A DNA stretch of 64,000 nucleotides from Desulforhopalus sp. (lineage in GTDB: Bacteria > Desulfobacterota > Desulfobulbia > Desulfobulbales > Desulfocapsaceae): the NCBI GenBank assembly GCA_030247675.1, contig JAOTRX010000005.1, forward strand, positions 62,001 to 126,000, read 5' to 3'. The notes below the pieces were generated by a model that worked only from the letters and a program-made list of their open reading frames with translations, was not told where the DNA came from and did no database searches. Both the position numbers and the translations under genes were made by a program. Shown piece after piece: positions 1 through 7,968 of this stretch; position 1 is the first letter of the stretch; every line of letters starts with the position of its first letter.

Positions 1-279
1 GGCGTATCTGCTACTGCTCACAGCCCTGTTTTGGTAGAAAAGGTAGAGACCGAACAAAATGTGGGCCAGGAAAATAACAAGTATTGCCAAACTGAAAACA
101 AGAACTATAAGTGGATGGCTGTGAAGTTCGTCGGCATAGCTCTGAAAAACCTTACTGCTCATAAAGATGGTGGCGTTCCCGGCGGCATGCGAACACAGAA
201 ACAAAAACAGGAGCAATCCTGAGGTTGACATAATGAGTTTCTTGCCGATAGAAGAAGTTACTAATCTGACAAACCACAT
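1..279 (-). CDS. sdhC: Succinate dehydrogenase/fumarate reductase cytochrome b subunit, 5' part only
   Basis: The gene runs off the left edge of the window; its first 93 codons are visible. The protein would be the membrane anchor of a b558-type succinate:quinone oxidoreductase, carrying haem and passing electrons between the flavoprotein/FeS subunits and menaquinone. The translation has the family opening WFVRL-TSSIGKK, a first membrane segment with the haem-ligand motif SHAAGN, an ELHSHP loop, and a second membrane segment with a further His (LAHILFGLYL). I chose the ATG at 279 because AAGGTG lies five bases upstream and the family usually starts here; an in-frame ATG at 321 would add 14 residues. 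The gene is divergent from the phosphatase gene at 470. sdhA/sdhB should follow outside the window. Confidence 0.82.
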   Translation of the reverse strand, partial: MWFVRLVTSSIGKKLIMSTSGLLLFLFLCSHAAGNATIFMSSKVFQSYADELHSHPLIVLVFSLAILVIFLAHILFGLYLFYQNRAVSSSRYA

Positions 280-469
280 AAGCGCACCTTGGGAAGAAAA
301 GTTGTGAGTTAGGGCTTCCATGTATTTGCAGTGATAATATAAAAAATGACCAAAAAAGGAAGAGAAAACTGGCTTTTCGCTGATTTAACCACGAAGCACG
401 CCCTCCGTTTCATTACTTTCAATGAACATTTTTTAATAATCTCATGGTATTCCCAAAATAGGCTAATTG

Positions 470-1129
470 ATGCATCGGTTATCAATAATATTTGATCTGG
501 ACGGCACTCTCCTTGATACTCTGACTGATATTGCAGAAACTGCCAATAGCGTTCTTGCCTCGCGAGGTTTTCCAACGCATCCCCCTCTTTCCTATAAACA
601 TTTCATTGGCAATGGCTTGAGCGTTCTTATTGAAAGAATGGTCCCACCGGACACCGAGGAGTACATTCGTAACGATCTGAAAAAAATGTTTTCCCAGTTG
701 TATTCGGAGAACTGGACAAACAACTGTTGTCAATATGACGGGATCGGTGACATGCTGAGAACTCTGCAGGATAAGGGGGTAGGCATGGCGGTGTTATCCA
801 ACAAACCCCACGTATTTACTACGATGTTTGTAGAAAGATATTTCCCCAGGGGACTGTTCTCCTGTGTTTATGGCCAACGGGAAGGGGTAGCTATAAAACC
901 TGATCCAACCGTTGCGCTGGCAATAGCAGAACAACTCGGTAAGAGGCCAAGAGATATGTTATTTGTCGGAGATACTGCGGTCGATATTCGAACCGGAAAG
1001 GCCTCTGGCATGACCACGGTAGGTGTCTCCTGGGGGTTTCGTAGCGTTCATGTATTGCAAGGCGAAAACCCCGATCTAATAATCAACAGTCCAATGGAAC
1101 TTCCTCAATATGTTCAGCGTCTCACCTGA
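470..1129 (+). CDS. gph: HAD-family phosphatase, phosphoglycolate phosphatase-like
   Basis: A 219-residue haloacid dehalogenase hydrolase. Motif I is FDLDGTLLDT near residue 9 (nucleophile Asp), motif II is AVLSNKP, and motif III/IV is KPDP followed by FVGDTAVDI. The helical cap follows motif I, as in subfamily IA. The best match by pattern is phosphoglycolate phosphatase (Gph), which removes 2-phosphoglycolate; related HADs such as pyrophosphatase PpaX look alike, so the substrate is inferred. The ATG at 470 is preferred to a TTG one codon earlier; AGG lies at a suitable distance. Its last 20 bases overlap the DUF445 gene in another frame, suggesting translational coupling. Confidence 0.8.
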   Translation: MHRLSIIFDLDGTLLDTLTDIAETANSVLASRGFPTHPPLSYKHFIGNGLSVLIERMVPPDTEEYIRNDLKKMFSQLYSENWTNNCCQYDGIGDMLRTLQDKGVGMAVLSNKPHVFTTMFVERYFPRGLFSCVYGQREGVAIKPDPTVALAIAEQLGKRPRDMLFVGDTAVDIRTGKASGMTTVGVSWGFRSVHVLQGENPDLIINSPMELPQYVQRLT

Positions 1130-2714
1130 TGTACTCACCATCATAAAATATGCTGCGCCGCCAGTGACGGGTGCTTTAATAGGGTATCTCACCAATCATG
1201 TCGCAATAAAGATGTTGTTTAGACCTCTGCGACCCTGGAAAGTTGGGGGTATCAGAGTGCCGATGACGCCCGGTGTCATTCCTTCGAAACGGCTGGAACT
1301 CGCTAGTAATTTTGGTGAGGTAGTCGGCGATCACCTCTTAACCAGTGAAGAAATCGGCAAGGGATTACAAAATGCAGCCTTTCAAGAACATTTGTTTCTT
1401 TTAATCAAAGAGAGAATTGACGGGGTTTTGCAGAAAGATCTCGGTACACTTGCCTCTATCGTGCCTGAGAAATTCAAGATTTATTTTGATATTGGCAAAA
1501 AGACCCTTGTCTACCAAATTAAAGAGAAAATTCGGAATTTCATTGGATCTGCTGAATTCAAAGAAATTGCCGGGAGATCTATAGAATTAAGGATTGAACA
1601 ATTTCTTGCCGGCGAAGTTGGGGCGATAATTTCCGGCTCTCAAAGAGAGCTTGCCTATAAATTCATTGAAGACACCATCGCCAGAATGTTTCTGAGTGAG
1701 GCGATGGAGCAATGGGTGGAAGATTTTGTCCATCAAAAGGTTTATAGCGTTTTCACCCAAGAAAAATCATTACAAGATCTTCTCCCGGAATCCTTGCTGG
1801 CTTTATTGCAAACGACAGTAGAGCAGCAAACTCCCGCACTCCTGAACCGATTGGCACTCATTATTTCCGAGCCGGAAGTAAGAGACAAAATTGTTCAAGG
1901 TGGTTGTGCAGGGGTAGACAGTTTTATAGATTCTATGGGTCCGATGGCGGACATGGTTCGGGGATTTCTTCGGATGGAAAAAGTTGAAGAAAAGATCCGT
2001 GGGTACCTTGTCGATAAAAACGATGATATTGTTGCCTGGCTTGAATCGGAGGAGGTGCAAGCCAGGGTAATTCACATTATTCGCGAAAAAAGCAGAGAGT
2101 TTTTCGATAAGCCCATAGTCAAGATGATAAAAGCTGACGATCAGGCGATTGTGGAGGAGTTTTGTGCCAGCTGTTCTTTCCAGATATTACAGGCGATTCG
2201 GGGAAGAGACATGTCGGCAACCCTCACCTCAATGCTGAAAGCCAATGCTGAGAGCCATTTTGAAGTAGGTACTACCAGTTTGCATCAAATTGGGGTGATG
2301 CTGCTCGGTGAAGACTCATTTGCTGCCAAAAAGATCTGGCTGAAAGAAGAGTTGTGCGCCACACTCCAGTCTCCGGAAACTCTTGAAACTATAGACTCGC
2401 TGATTGATTCGATGGTTGCCGCCATATCACAAAAAAAGATTGGAAAAATGGCCAATATTATACCCGTCGGGGTACGAGAAGGTCTCGCCAAGTCTCTGCA
2501 AAAGACGACTTCCACCATGCTCGCAGCAGAGGTGCCGGGCCTTGTTCAGTCACTCAATATCAAGAACATTGTCACTGAAAAGGTTAATTCCCTTGATATA
2601 TTGAAACTAGAAGGGTTGCTGCTCTCCATCATGCAGGAGCAATTTAAGTATATCAATCTGTTTGGGGCATTACTGGGATTTATTATTGGGTGCGGCAATC
2701 TGTTTTTTCTATAG
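1110..2714 (+). CDS. DUF445 family membrane protein
   Basis: A 534-residue member of the DUF445 (YheB-like) family of unknown biochemical function. The N-terminal segment has the family signature: a membrane helix with GALIGYLTNHVAIKMLFRP, then GVIPSKR. The last about 20 residues form a second hydrophobic helix (INLFGALLGFIIGCGNLFFL), typical of full-length members. The middle is long, charged and helical, probably extramembrane. It starts inside the phosphatase gene (20-base overlap) and ends 8 bases before the convergent rlmN. A weak five-base stem (ATAGC/GCTAT) sits across the stop codon. No regulatory clue is visible. Confidence 0.85.
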   Translation: MFSVSPDVLTIIKYAAPPVTGALIGYLTNHVAIKMLFRPLRPWKVGGIRVPMTPGVIPSKRLELASNFGEVVGDHLLTSEEIGKGLQNAAFQEHLFLLIKERIDGVLQKDLGTLASIVPEKFKIYFDIGKKTLVYQIKEKIRNFIGSAEFKEIAGRSIELRIEQFLAGEVGAIISGSQRELAYKFIEDTIARMFLSEAMEQWVEDFVHQKVYSVFTQEKSLQDLLPESLLALLQTTVEQQTPALLNRLALIISEPEVRDKIVQGGCAGVDSFIDSMGPMADMVRGFLRMEKVEEKIRGYLVDKNDDIVAWLESEEVQARVIHIIREKSREFFDKPIVKMIKADDQAIVEEFCASCSFQILQAIRGRDMSATLTSMLKANAESHFEVGTTSLHQIGVMLLGEDSFAAKKIWLKEELCATLQSPETLETIDSLIDSMVAAISQKKIGKMANIIPVGVREGLAKSLQKTTSTMLAAEVPGLVQSLNIKNIVTEKVNSLDILKLEGLLLSIMQEQFKYINLFGALLGFIIGCGNLFFL

Positions 2715-2722
2715 CAACAGCG

Positions 2723-3793
2723 CTATTTATTGGGCAAAGATTTGGTGGCGAGTTGTCCGCATGCGGCGGAGATATCAGAGCCGCGACTGTTTCTGATGAA
2801 CACCGTAAAATGGGCATCAAGAAGGATTTTTTGAAATGCTAAGAGTCTTTCCATGCCGGAGCTTTTATAGGGCAACCCAGGCGATTCATTATACGGGAGT
2901 AGGTTGATTTTACATGGTATGTTCTTCAGTTTACGCGCCAACTCGCTAGCATCATGATCGCTGTCGTTAATACCTTTAAGCAGAATATACTCAAACATAA
3001 TTCGCTTTCTTTTGGGCATAGGGAAATCACGACAGGCATTCAACAAATCATCAATCGAATAGCGGTCATTTATCGGCATCAATTTACGACGAGTTTTGTC
3101 ATCGACTGCATGCAATGATATTGCAAGGTTTACCGGAGATTTTTCTCCCAACTCCCTAAGTTTCGGTACTATTCCGCAGGTTGAAACAGTTATTCGTCTA
3201 CAGGTTAAATCCAAACCTTTTTGCTCGGTGATGATCGACAACGATCTGAGAACGTTATCTAAATTGTTTAACGGTTCTCCCATCCCCATATACACAACAT
3301 TGGTTACTCGGTCGGGACCTATCAATTTTTCCTTGGGTTGTGCATGGAGATAATCCCTTACAGCGCATATCTGATTGACAATCTCCGCTGCAGTGAGATT
3401 TCGTTTAAATCCCAGAGTTCCGGTAAGACAAAAAGAGCATCCCATGGCACAACCGACTTGTGAAGATATACACAGCGTGTTTCGGTCCGGCTCGGGAATA
3501 AGTACTGCTTCGATTATACTGTTGTCGACAAGGCGAAAGCCAAACTTGACGCAGCCATCCGCAGCCTTTTCAATAATCGGATTGGTGAAGCGCGAGATAG
3601 AGGCATTTTCTTCAAGAATCGCCCGGAAAACTTTGGCGAGATCAGTCATCTGTGAAAATTCCAGTATCTCGGGACGATACAGCCAGCCCATGATTTGTTT
3701 CGCGCGAAAAGCCGGTTGACCAAGACCGACAACAAAGTCGGTCAATTCAGTCTGCGTGAGATTCTTTAAGTCGGTTTTATATATGATATTCAT
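2723..3793 (-). CDS. rlmN: 23S rRNA (adenine2503-C2)-methyltransferase / tRNA A37 C2-methyltransferase RlmN
   Basis: Radical SAM methyltransferase of 356 residues (E. coli RlmN 384) that methylates C2 of A2503 in 23S rRNA, and A37 of some tRNAs. The radical SAM cluster motif CAMGCSFC is near residue 115. The methyl-carrying pair is represented by the Cys of SAACGQ close to the C terminus. The GMGEPLNN and AISLHA motifs are also present. The start ATG overlaps the TGA of the upstream radical SAM gene (ATGA), so it is probably translationally coupled as the last gene of serC - radical SAM - rlmN. Confidence 0.96.
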   Translation of the reverse strand: MNIIYKTDLKNLTQTELTDFVVGLGQPAFRAKQIMGWLYRPEILEFSQMTDLAKVFRAILEENASISRFTNPIIEKAADGCVKFGFRLVDNSIIEAVLIPEPDRNTLCISSQVGCAMGCSFCLTGTLGFKRNLTAAEIVNQICAVRDYLHAQPKEKLIGPDRVTNVVYMGMGEPLNNLDNVLRSLSIITEQKGLDLTCRRITVSTCGIVPKLRELGEKSPVNLAISLHAVDDKTRRKLMPINDRYSIDDLLNACRDFPMPKRKRIMFEYILLKGINDSDHDASELARKLKNIPCKINLLPYNESPGLPYKSSGMERLLAFQKILLDAHFTVFIRNSRGSDISAACGQLATKSLPNK

Positions 3794-4659
3794 AGGGCTC
3801 TTTTGAATTCCGGAACAAGTGACACTGCACCATTTTTTGCATTTTCAATCAAGTCCATGAAAACTGTCCGATCCCTAGGCAGACGGCCGGTTATTGGCAA
3901 ATAACTTGAAGCGTGGTTGGCATGGAACTGGCAACGAACATCCTTGAGGTTGGAGAGCAATATGTAGAGCTCAGTGAGAATTTCCTGTGGATTGAGCATG
4001 GTGAATCTTCCGCTCAGCACTTCCTGGCCGAGAATAGTGTTGGATAAAGGCATTAAAGTCAATATAGCGATTTGACGGGGTTTCATGGCCTTCAGCGTCC
4101 AGGCAGTTTCCTCAGCATGTTGCTTCGACAAGGACACGCCGCCAAGGCCCAACAGAGCGGTAACAGAGAGGAAAATGCCGGTGCGGTGTATTTTTTCGGC
4201 GGCATCAATCATTGTCTTGGCAGATTCGCCTTTAACAACGCGCTGCAACACGGCATCGCAACCGCTTTCAAGCCCCATGTACACCCGATCAAGGCCCAGG
4301 TTTTTCAACTCACGCAAATTTTCTTCACTTTTACCACGTATCGCTCGTGCATTACCATAAAGAGAAATTCTAGAGATCCAGGGAAGATACTCACTAATAA
4401 GGTGAAAAATTCGGACCAGATGCTGTTGGGAAAGTGCAAGAACATCACCATCAGCGAGAAACAACCGCTTATGATTACGGCAATATCGCTGGGCAAACTG
4501 AAGATCCCGCTCTATTGTCGCATAATCCTTTATGGCGAAGGCGACTTCTTTGTAGGCACCGCAGAATGTACATTTATTATAGGAACATCCGACCGACACC
4601 TGGAGGATAATGGAATCAGCCTCGCTGGGCGGCCGGATGACATTGCCTACATAATCCAT
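3790..4659 (-). CDS. Radical SAM protein, uncharacterised (Elp3/HemN-like fold)
   Basis: A 289-residue radical SAM protein with the cluster motif CSYNKCTFC at about residues 25-33, followed by GAYKEV. It also has LFLADGDVL, a SLYGNARAI strand, and YMGLESGCD (the SAM-binding GLESG motif). There is no C-terminal auxiliary cluster and no TRAM or B12 domain, so it is a minimal enzyme of the Elp3/MiaB/HemN-like SMART group. The substrate is unknown. Its start overlaps the serC stop by one base (TAATG) and its stop overlaps the rlmN start (ATGA), so all three should be co-translated. The proximity to rlmN hints at an RNA or cofactor role, but this is only inference. Confidence 0.82.
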   Translation of the reverse strand: MDYVGNVIRPPSEADSIILQVSVGCSYNKCTFCGAYKEVAFAIKDYATIERDLQFAQRYCRNHKRLFLADGDVLALSQQHLVRIFHLISEYLPWISRISLYGNARAIRGKSEENLRELKNLGLDRVYMGLESGCDAVLQRVVKGESAKTMIDAAEKIHRTGIFLSVTALLGLGGVSLSKQHAEETAWTLKAMKPRQIAILTLMPLSNTILGQEVLSGRFTMLNPQEILTELYILLSNLKDVRCQFHANHASSYLPITGRLPRDRTVFMDLIENAKNGAVSLVPEFKRAL

Positions 4660-5747
4660 TAGGCAGCAGGATTTTTCCTTTCGAATTCTTGCATGAATTC
4701 AACAAGTTTCACAACGCCTTCGCGGGGGAAGGCGTTGTAGAGCGAGGCACGACAACCTCCAACAGAACGATGGCCCTTCAGGCCATTGAGGCCGATTGCC
4801 GTTGCTTCGGCAATAAACTTCGCCTCAAGTTCCTTGGTCGGAAGGTTGAAGGGAATGTTCATGAGTGAGCGGGAATCTCTTTCAGCATGTCCTCGATAGT
4901 AATCAGTGCGATCGATTGCAGCGTACAGCAGACCGGCCTTTTCTTGATTGATCTTTTCAATCGCAGGTACACCACCAATCTTTTTCAACCACTTCAACAC
5001 TTCTCCAACTACATATATTGCAAAGCAGGGTGGGGTGTTGAACATTGAATCCTTGTCGGCGTGAGTCTTGTACGACAGCATAGTGGGGATATTTGCCGGG
5101 GTACGCGTCAAAAGGTCTTCGCGGATGATAACAAGAGTGACTCCAGCAGGTCCGAGGTTCTTTTGCGCACCGGCAAAGATGAGACCGAATTTCGAAACAT
5201 CGATAGGGCGGGAAAGGATATCGGAGCTCATGTCACTGACCAGCATTTTTTCTGATACAGGCAGATCGGGGAACTGCGTGCCATAAATGGTGTTATTAGA
5301 CACATAATAGAGATACTCTGAATCGCTATCTGTTGAGTATTCACCTGGTTTAGGAACACGTTTAAAACCAGTTTCTTCACTTGAAAAAGGGACTGCTATC
5401 TCACCAAACAACTTAGCTTCTTTAATAGCCTTTTTTGACCATACACCGGTATTGAGATAGGTAGCCTTTTTCCCCGGCCCTAAAAGATTCATCGGTACCA
5501 TAAAGAATTGGCTTGAAGCGCCACCTTGGAGAAAGAGAACCTTATAGTTATTTGGGATACCCATGAGCTCACGGAAATTGGCCTCGGTTTGTTCGGCAAC
5601 CGCGATAAACTCCTTAGATCGGTGACTAATTTCAATAAGACCGATTCCAGTCTGTTGAAAATTGACGACATCCTGCCCAGCTTGTTGCAAAACTTCATAA
5701 GGAAGCGTTGCCGGCCCAGGACTGAAATTGAATACTCGATCAGCCAT
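4659..5747 (-). CDS. serC: Phosphoserine aminotransferase SerC
   Basis: A PLP-dependent class V aminotransferase of 362 residues, the same length as the E. coli enzyme. It converts 3-phosphohydroxypyruvate and glutamate to O-phosphoserine in serine synthesis, and can serve PLP synthesis. It has the N-terminal FSPGPATLP motif, the GGASSQF phosphate-binding loop, SDMSSD, and the PLP-lysine motif GAQKNLGPAG. The C-terminal HRSVGGCRAS motif is intact. The start ATG has GGAG nine bases upstream. It is the first gene of a compact group with the radical SAM gene and rlmN. Confidence 0.97.
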   Translation of the reverse strand: MADRVFNFSPGPATLPYEVLQQAGQDVVNFQQTGIGLIEISHRSKEFIAVAEQTEANFRELMGIPNNYKVLFLQGGASSQFFMVPMNLLGPGKKATYLNTGVWSKKAIKEAKLFGEIAVPFSSEETGFKRVPKPGEYSTDSDSEYLYYVSNNTIYGTQFPDLPVSEKMLVSDMSSDILSRPIDVSKFGLIFAGAQKNLGPAGVTLVIIREDLLTRTPANIPTMLSYKTHADKDSMFNTPPCFAIYVVGEVLKWLKKIGGVPAIEKINQEKAGLLYAAIDRTDYYRGHAERDSRSLMNIPFNLPTKELEAKFIAEATAIGLNGLKGHRSVGGCRASLYNAFPREGVVKLVEFMQEFERKNPAA

Positions 5748-5797
5748 TGAATAATTCTCCTATAGTAAGTGTTAGGTAAGGAATGAAGGACAATGCT

Positions 5798-6313
5798 TCA
5801 GTTTTCAATATTACGCCCGGGGCCACTGCTGTTATCGACAGCGACCAGTGGCGGACATTGACGTAATGCTTCATATAAGACAATCCCGGCGGTCATGGCA
5901 AGGTTCAAACTACGAATATGGAGGTTCTGCATTGGTAAGGTATAACTGCGATCCTGGTACAACCTGAGAAGATCTTCAGGTAATCCCTTTGTTTCCTTAC
6001 CAAAAATCAGAAATGATCCTGGTATAAACTGGGCTGTAGTATAATTTCTTTTAACTTTCGTGGTAAAAAAGAAGAGTAAGAGTTCATTTTGTGCCGAGAG
6101 AAAATCCTCTAAACATGGCCAATGACGAATTGAAACATGGTGCCAATAATCAAGGCCTGCTCTTTTTAGATGCTTGTCATCTATTGAAAAACCAAGGGGA
6201 TGAACAAGATGCAGAACAGTATTGGTTGCGCCACACAACCTGGCTATGGAGCCGGTGTTAGGGGGGATCTCAGGTTCAACGAGAACAATATTAAAGGGCA
6301 GGGTGTTAGTCAT
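5798..6313 (-). CDS. trmL: tRNA (cytidine/uridine-34 2'-O)-methyltransferase TrmL
   Basis: A SPOUT-class methyltransferase of 171 residues that 2'-O-methylates the wobble nucleotide of tRNA-Leu isoacceptors. The three SPOUT motifs are present: PPNTGSIARL near residue 17, LIFGKETKGLPE near 103, and MQNLHIRSLNLAMTAGIVLYE near 129, which form the trefoil knot. About 15 residues extend past the usual end. No clear Shine-Dalgarno precedes the ATG at 6313. It lies 50 bp downstream of the serC start region on the same strand, but is transcribed as a separate upstream unit. Its 5' side faces the HhH gene across an intergenic repeat. Confidence 0.93.
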   Translation of the reverse strand: MTNTLPFNIVLVEPEIPPNTGSIARLCGATNTVLHLVHPLGFSIDDKHLKRAGLDYWHHVSIRHWPCLEDFLSAQNELLLFFFTTKVKRNYTTAQFIPGSFLIFGKETKGLPEDLLRLYQDRSYTLPMQNLHIRSLNLAMTAGIVLYEALRQCPPLVAVDNSSGPGRNIEN

Positions 6314-6466
6314 GCTGGTTTTGCTGCAGAAAAATATAGAAACTAAAGAAGAACCTATATACCCCTAAACCGTAGATCAAACAACGAAAAAAACTTGAAA
6401 AGAAGAAATTTGCAAAAACATTGCATTTTTACTGCGACCGTATAGATTTTAAGAACAGAAAGCTCC

Positions 6467-6526
6467 GCTGAGCAGCTTTGTCTTCTCAAACGAAACTTAT
6501 GCCCTTGCGGTTATAAAACTAGTTAT
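6467..6526 (+). repeat. Dispersed intergenic repeat, copy A
   Basis: A copy of an approximately 60-bp element seen five times in this window. It holds an imperfect stem GAGCAG/CTTCTC and the core AAACGAAACTTATGCCC followed by CTTGCGG. It lies in the divergent spacer between trmL and the HhH gene, oriented toward the HhH gene, and ends 33 bp before its ATG. Compare copies B (23415), C (37632, minus), D (63935) and the degenerate copy E (59878). Confidence 0.8.
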
Positions 6527-6558
6527 GTGTTTCTAATCGTCAAAGAGAGTATTTCTTC

Positions 6559-7014
6559 ATGCCATTCATCAATTTGCCAGCCTCAGAAAAGTGCGAGAAA
6601 TATGATGGGAGGTTGACCGTTGTCCTTCTGATGGTTTTCTTTTCTCTGGCTGTAGTTGCTAGTAAAGATCACGGTATCTTTTATAGTAAATATCATCACA
6701 TATATAGAGAAATAGGGGTCAAGTCTAACCAAATACTTTATGTTGCCAATTTTCAGGTGGGTGAACAATACTCTTTCCCGATTTCAGCTCAACTATGCCC
6801 GCTATTTTTTCAACCTCTGCCGATTAACAGCGCCAACAAGGAGCTATTGATGACCATAAAGGGCGTTGGGCCTATTCTTGCCGAAACGATAGTAATTTAC
6901 AGACATCAATATGGATCGATTATGAGTATTGCCGAGTTGTCGAGAGTTAGTGGAATAGGTGAAAAACGTGGGGCTTCTTTAGCGACCGAATTGGTCTTTA
7001 ACGCTGTAGAGTGA
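6559..7014 (+). CDS. Membrane-anchored helix-hairpin-helix protein (ComEA-like)
   Basis: A 151-residue protein with one predicted membrane segment near residues 19-36 (TVVLLMVFFSLAVVAS). It ends in a tandem helix-hairpin-helix domain of ComEA type: INSANKELLMTIKGVGP, then ELSRVSGIGEKRG. Such domains bind DNA non-specifically. ComEA is the DNA receptor for uptake in competent bacteria, and many Gram-negative relatives are small HhH proteins of unsettled role. GAGAG lies nine bases before the ATG. Its stop overlaps the GTG start of miaA (GTGA), and an intergenic repeat (copy A) lies just upstream. Confidence 0.8.
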   Translation: MPFINLPASEKCEKYDGRLTVVLLMVFFSLAVVASKDHGIFYSKYHHIYREIGVKSNQILYVANFQVGEQYSFPISAQLCPLFFQPLPINSANKELLMTIKGVGPILAETIVIYRHQYGSIMSIAELSRVSGIGEKRGASLATELVFNAVE

Positions 7015-7958
7015 AAGGTGAAATTGTCAGTGCCCCTATCATTGTTCTGGTGGGGCCAACAGCCATAGGCAAAACAGCTCTTTCTCTTTTTCTTGCCAAA
7101 CGTTTTGGATGTGAGATCGTCAGTGTTGATTCCATGCAAGTTTACAGGCATATGGATATTGGTACAGCTAAGGCATCCAAAGAAGAAAGGATGGAAGTGC
7201 CACATCATCTTATCGATATTGTCGATCCAACCGAAAATTACGATGCAGCGCGTTTTGCAGTTGAAGCATTAAACGCTATACGACAAATAATAGGCCGCGG
7301 CGGGATACCGCTTATAACTGGTGGGACAGGGTTATATTTACGGGCCCTTGTCAATGGAATATTTGCCGGTGTTCCAGTTAATAGAAAGATTCGGGCAGAA
7401 CTGCTTCATCGCCTATCCGTAGAAGGTGGTTATAAATTACATAAGGAACTGTCCTCAATTGACTATACTTCCGCAAAAAGAATCCAAATGAATGACACTC
7501 AAAGAGTAGTGAGAGCACTAGAAATATTTTATACTTCCGGTGTGACATGGTCTGAACATCTCAAGGAACAGCAGAGGCAAAAACCAAGCATATCGTTCTC
7601 AAAACTATTACAGATAGGCTTGACGTGTGATCGGCAACATCTTTACAATCGGATCAATTTACGTTGCCAAAAAATGATTGATGACGGCCTTGAAGGTGAG
7701 GTTCGAAAGCTCATGTCGATGGGATACAGCAAATCTTTGAAACCCTTTGGTGCAATCGGATATCGTCATATGATCAGCTATTTAGAAGGAGAACTGAACT
7801 TTGATGAAATGGTTAGCACCCTTGCAAGAGATACCAGGAGGTATGCTAAAAGACAATATACCTGGTTTTCAAAAATCGAAGATTTACTCTGGTTTGAGAC
7901 AGGTGATCAATCCCAAATTGCTCAGTTAGTCGATAAATGGCTGACCTCAGAGTGTTGA
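7011..7958 (+). CDS. miaA: tRNA dimethylallyltransferase MiaA
   Basis: It transfers the dimethylallyl group to N6 of A37 in tRNAs reading UNN codons, the first step before MiaB. It is 315 residues (E. coli 316) and has the P-loop GPTAIGKT, the conserved DSMQVYRHMDIGTAK segment with the catalytic Asp, LITGGTGLYL and RDTRRYAKRQYTWF. The GTG at 7011 overlaps the TGA of the HhH gene. An in-frame GTG slightly downstream (about 7030) is a possible alternative, since the first seven residues are not conserved. recJ begins ten bases after the stop. miaB lies 4 kb downstream on the same strand. Confidence 0.96.
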   Translation: MKGEIVSAPIIVLVGPTAIGKTALSLFLAKRFGCEIVSVDSMQVYRHMDIGTAKASKEERMEVPHHLIDIVDPTENYDAARFAVEALNAIRQIIGRGGIPLITGGTGLYLRALVNGIFAGVPVNRKIRAELLHRLSVEGGYKLHKELSSIDYTSAKRIQMNDTQRVVRALEIFYTSGVTWSEHLKEQQRQKPSISFSKLLQIGLTCDRQHLYNRINLRCQKMIDDGLEGEVRKLMSMGYSKSLKPFGAIGYRHMISYLEGELNFDEMVSTLARDTRRYAKRQYTWFSKIEDLLWFETGDQSQIAQLVDKWLTSEC

Positions 7959-7968
7959 GAGTTGAAAA

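Noticed and set aside
31..222. Plus-strand open frame of 63 codons
   Set aside because: It lies opposite the sdhC segment, whose translation matches the family well on the minus strand.
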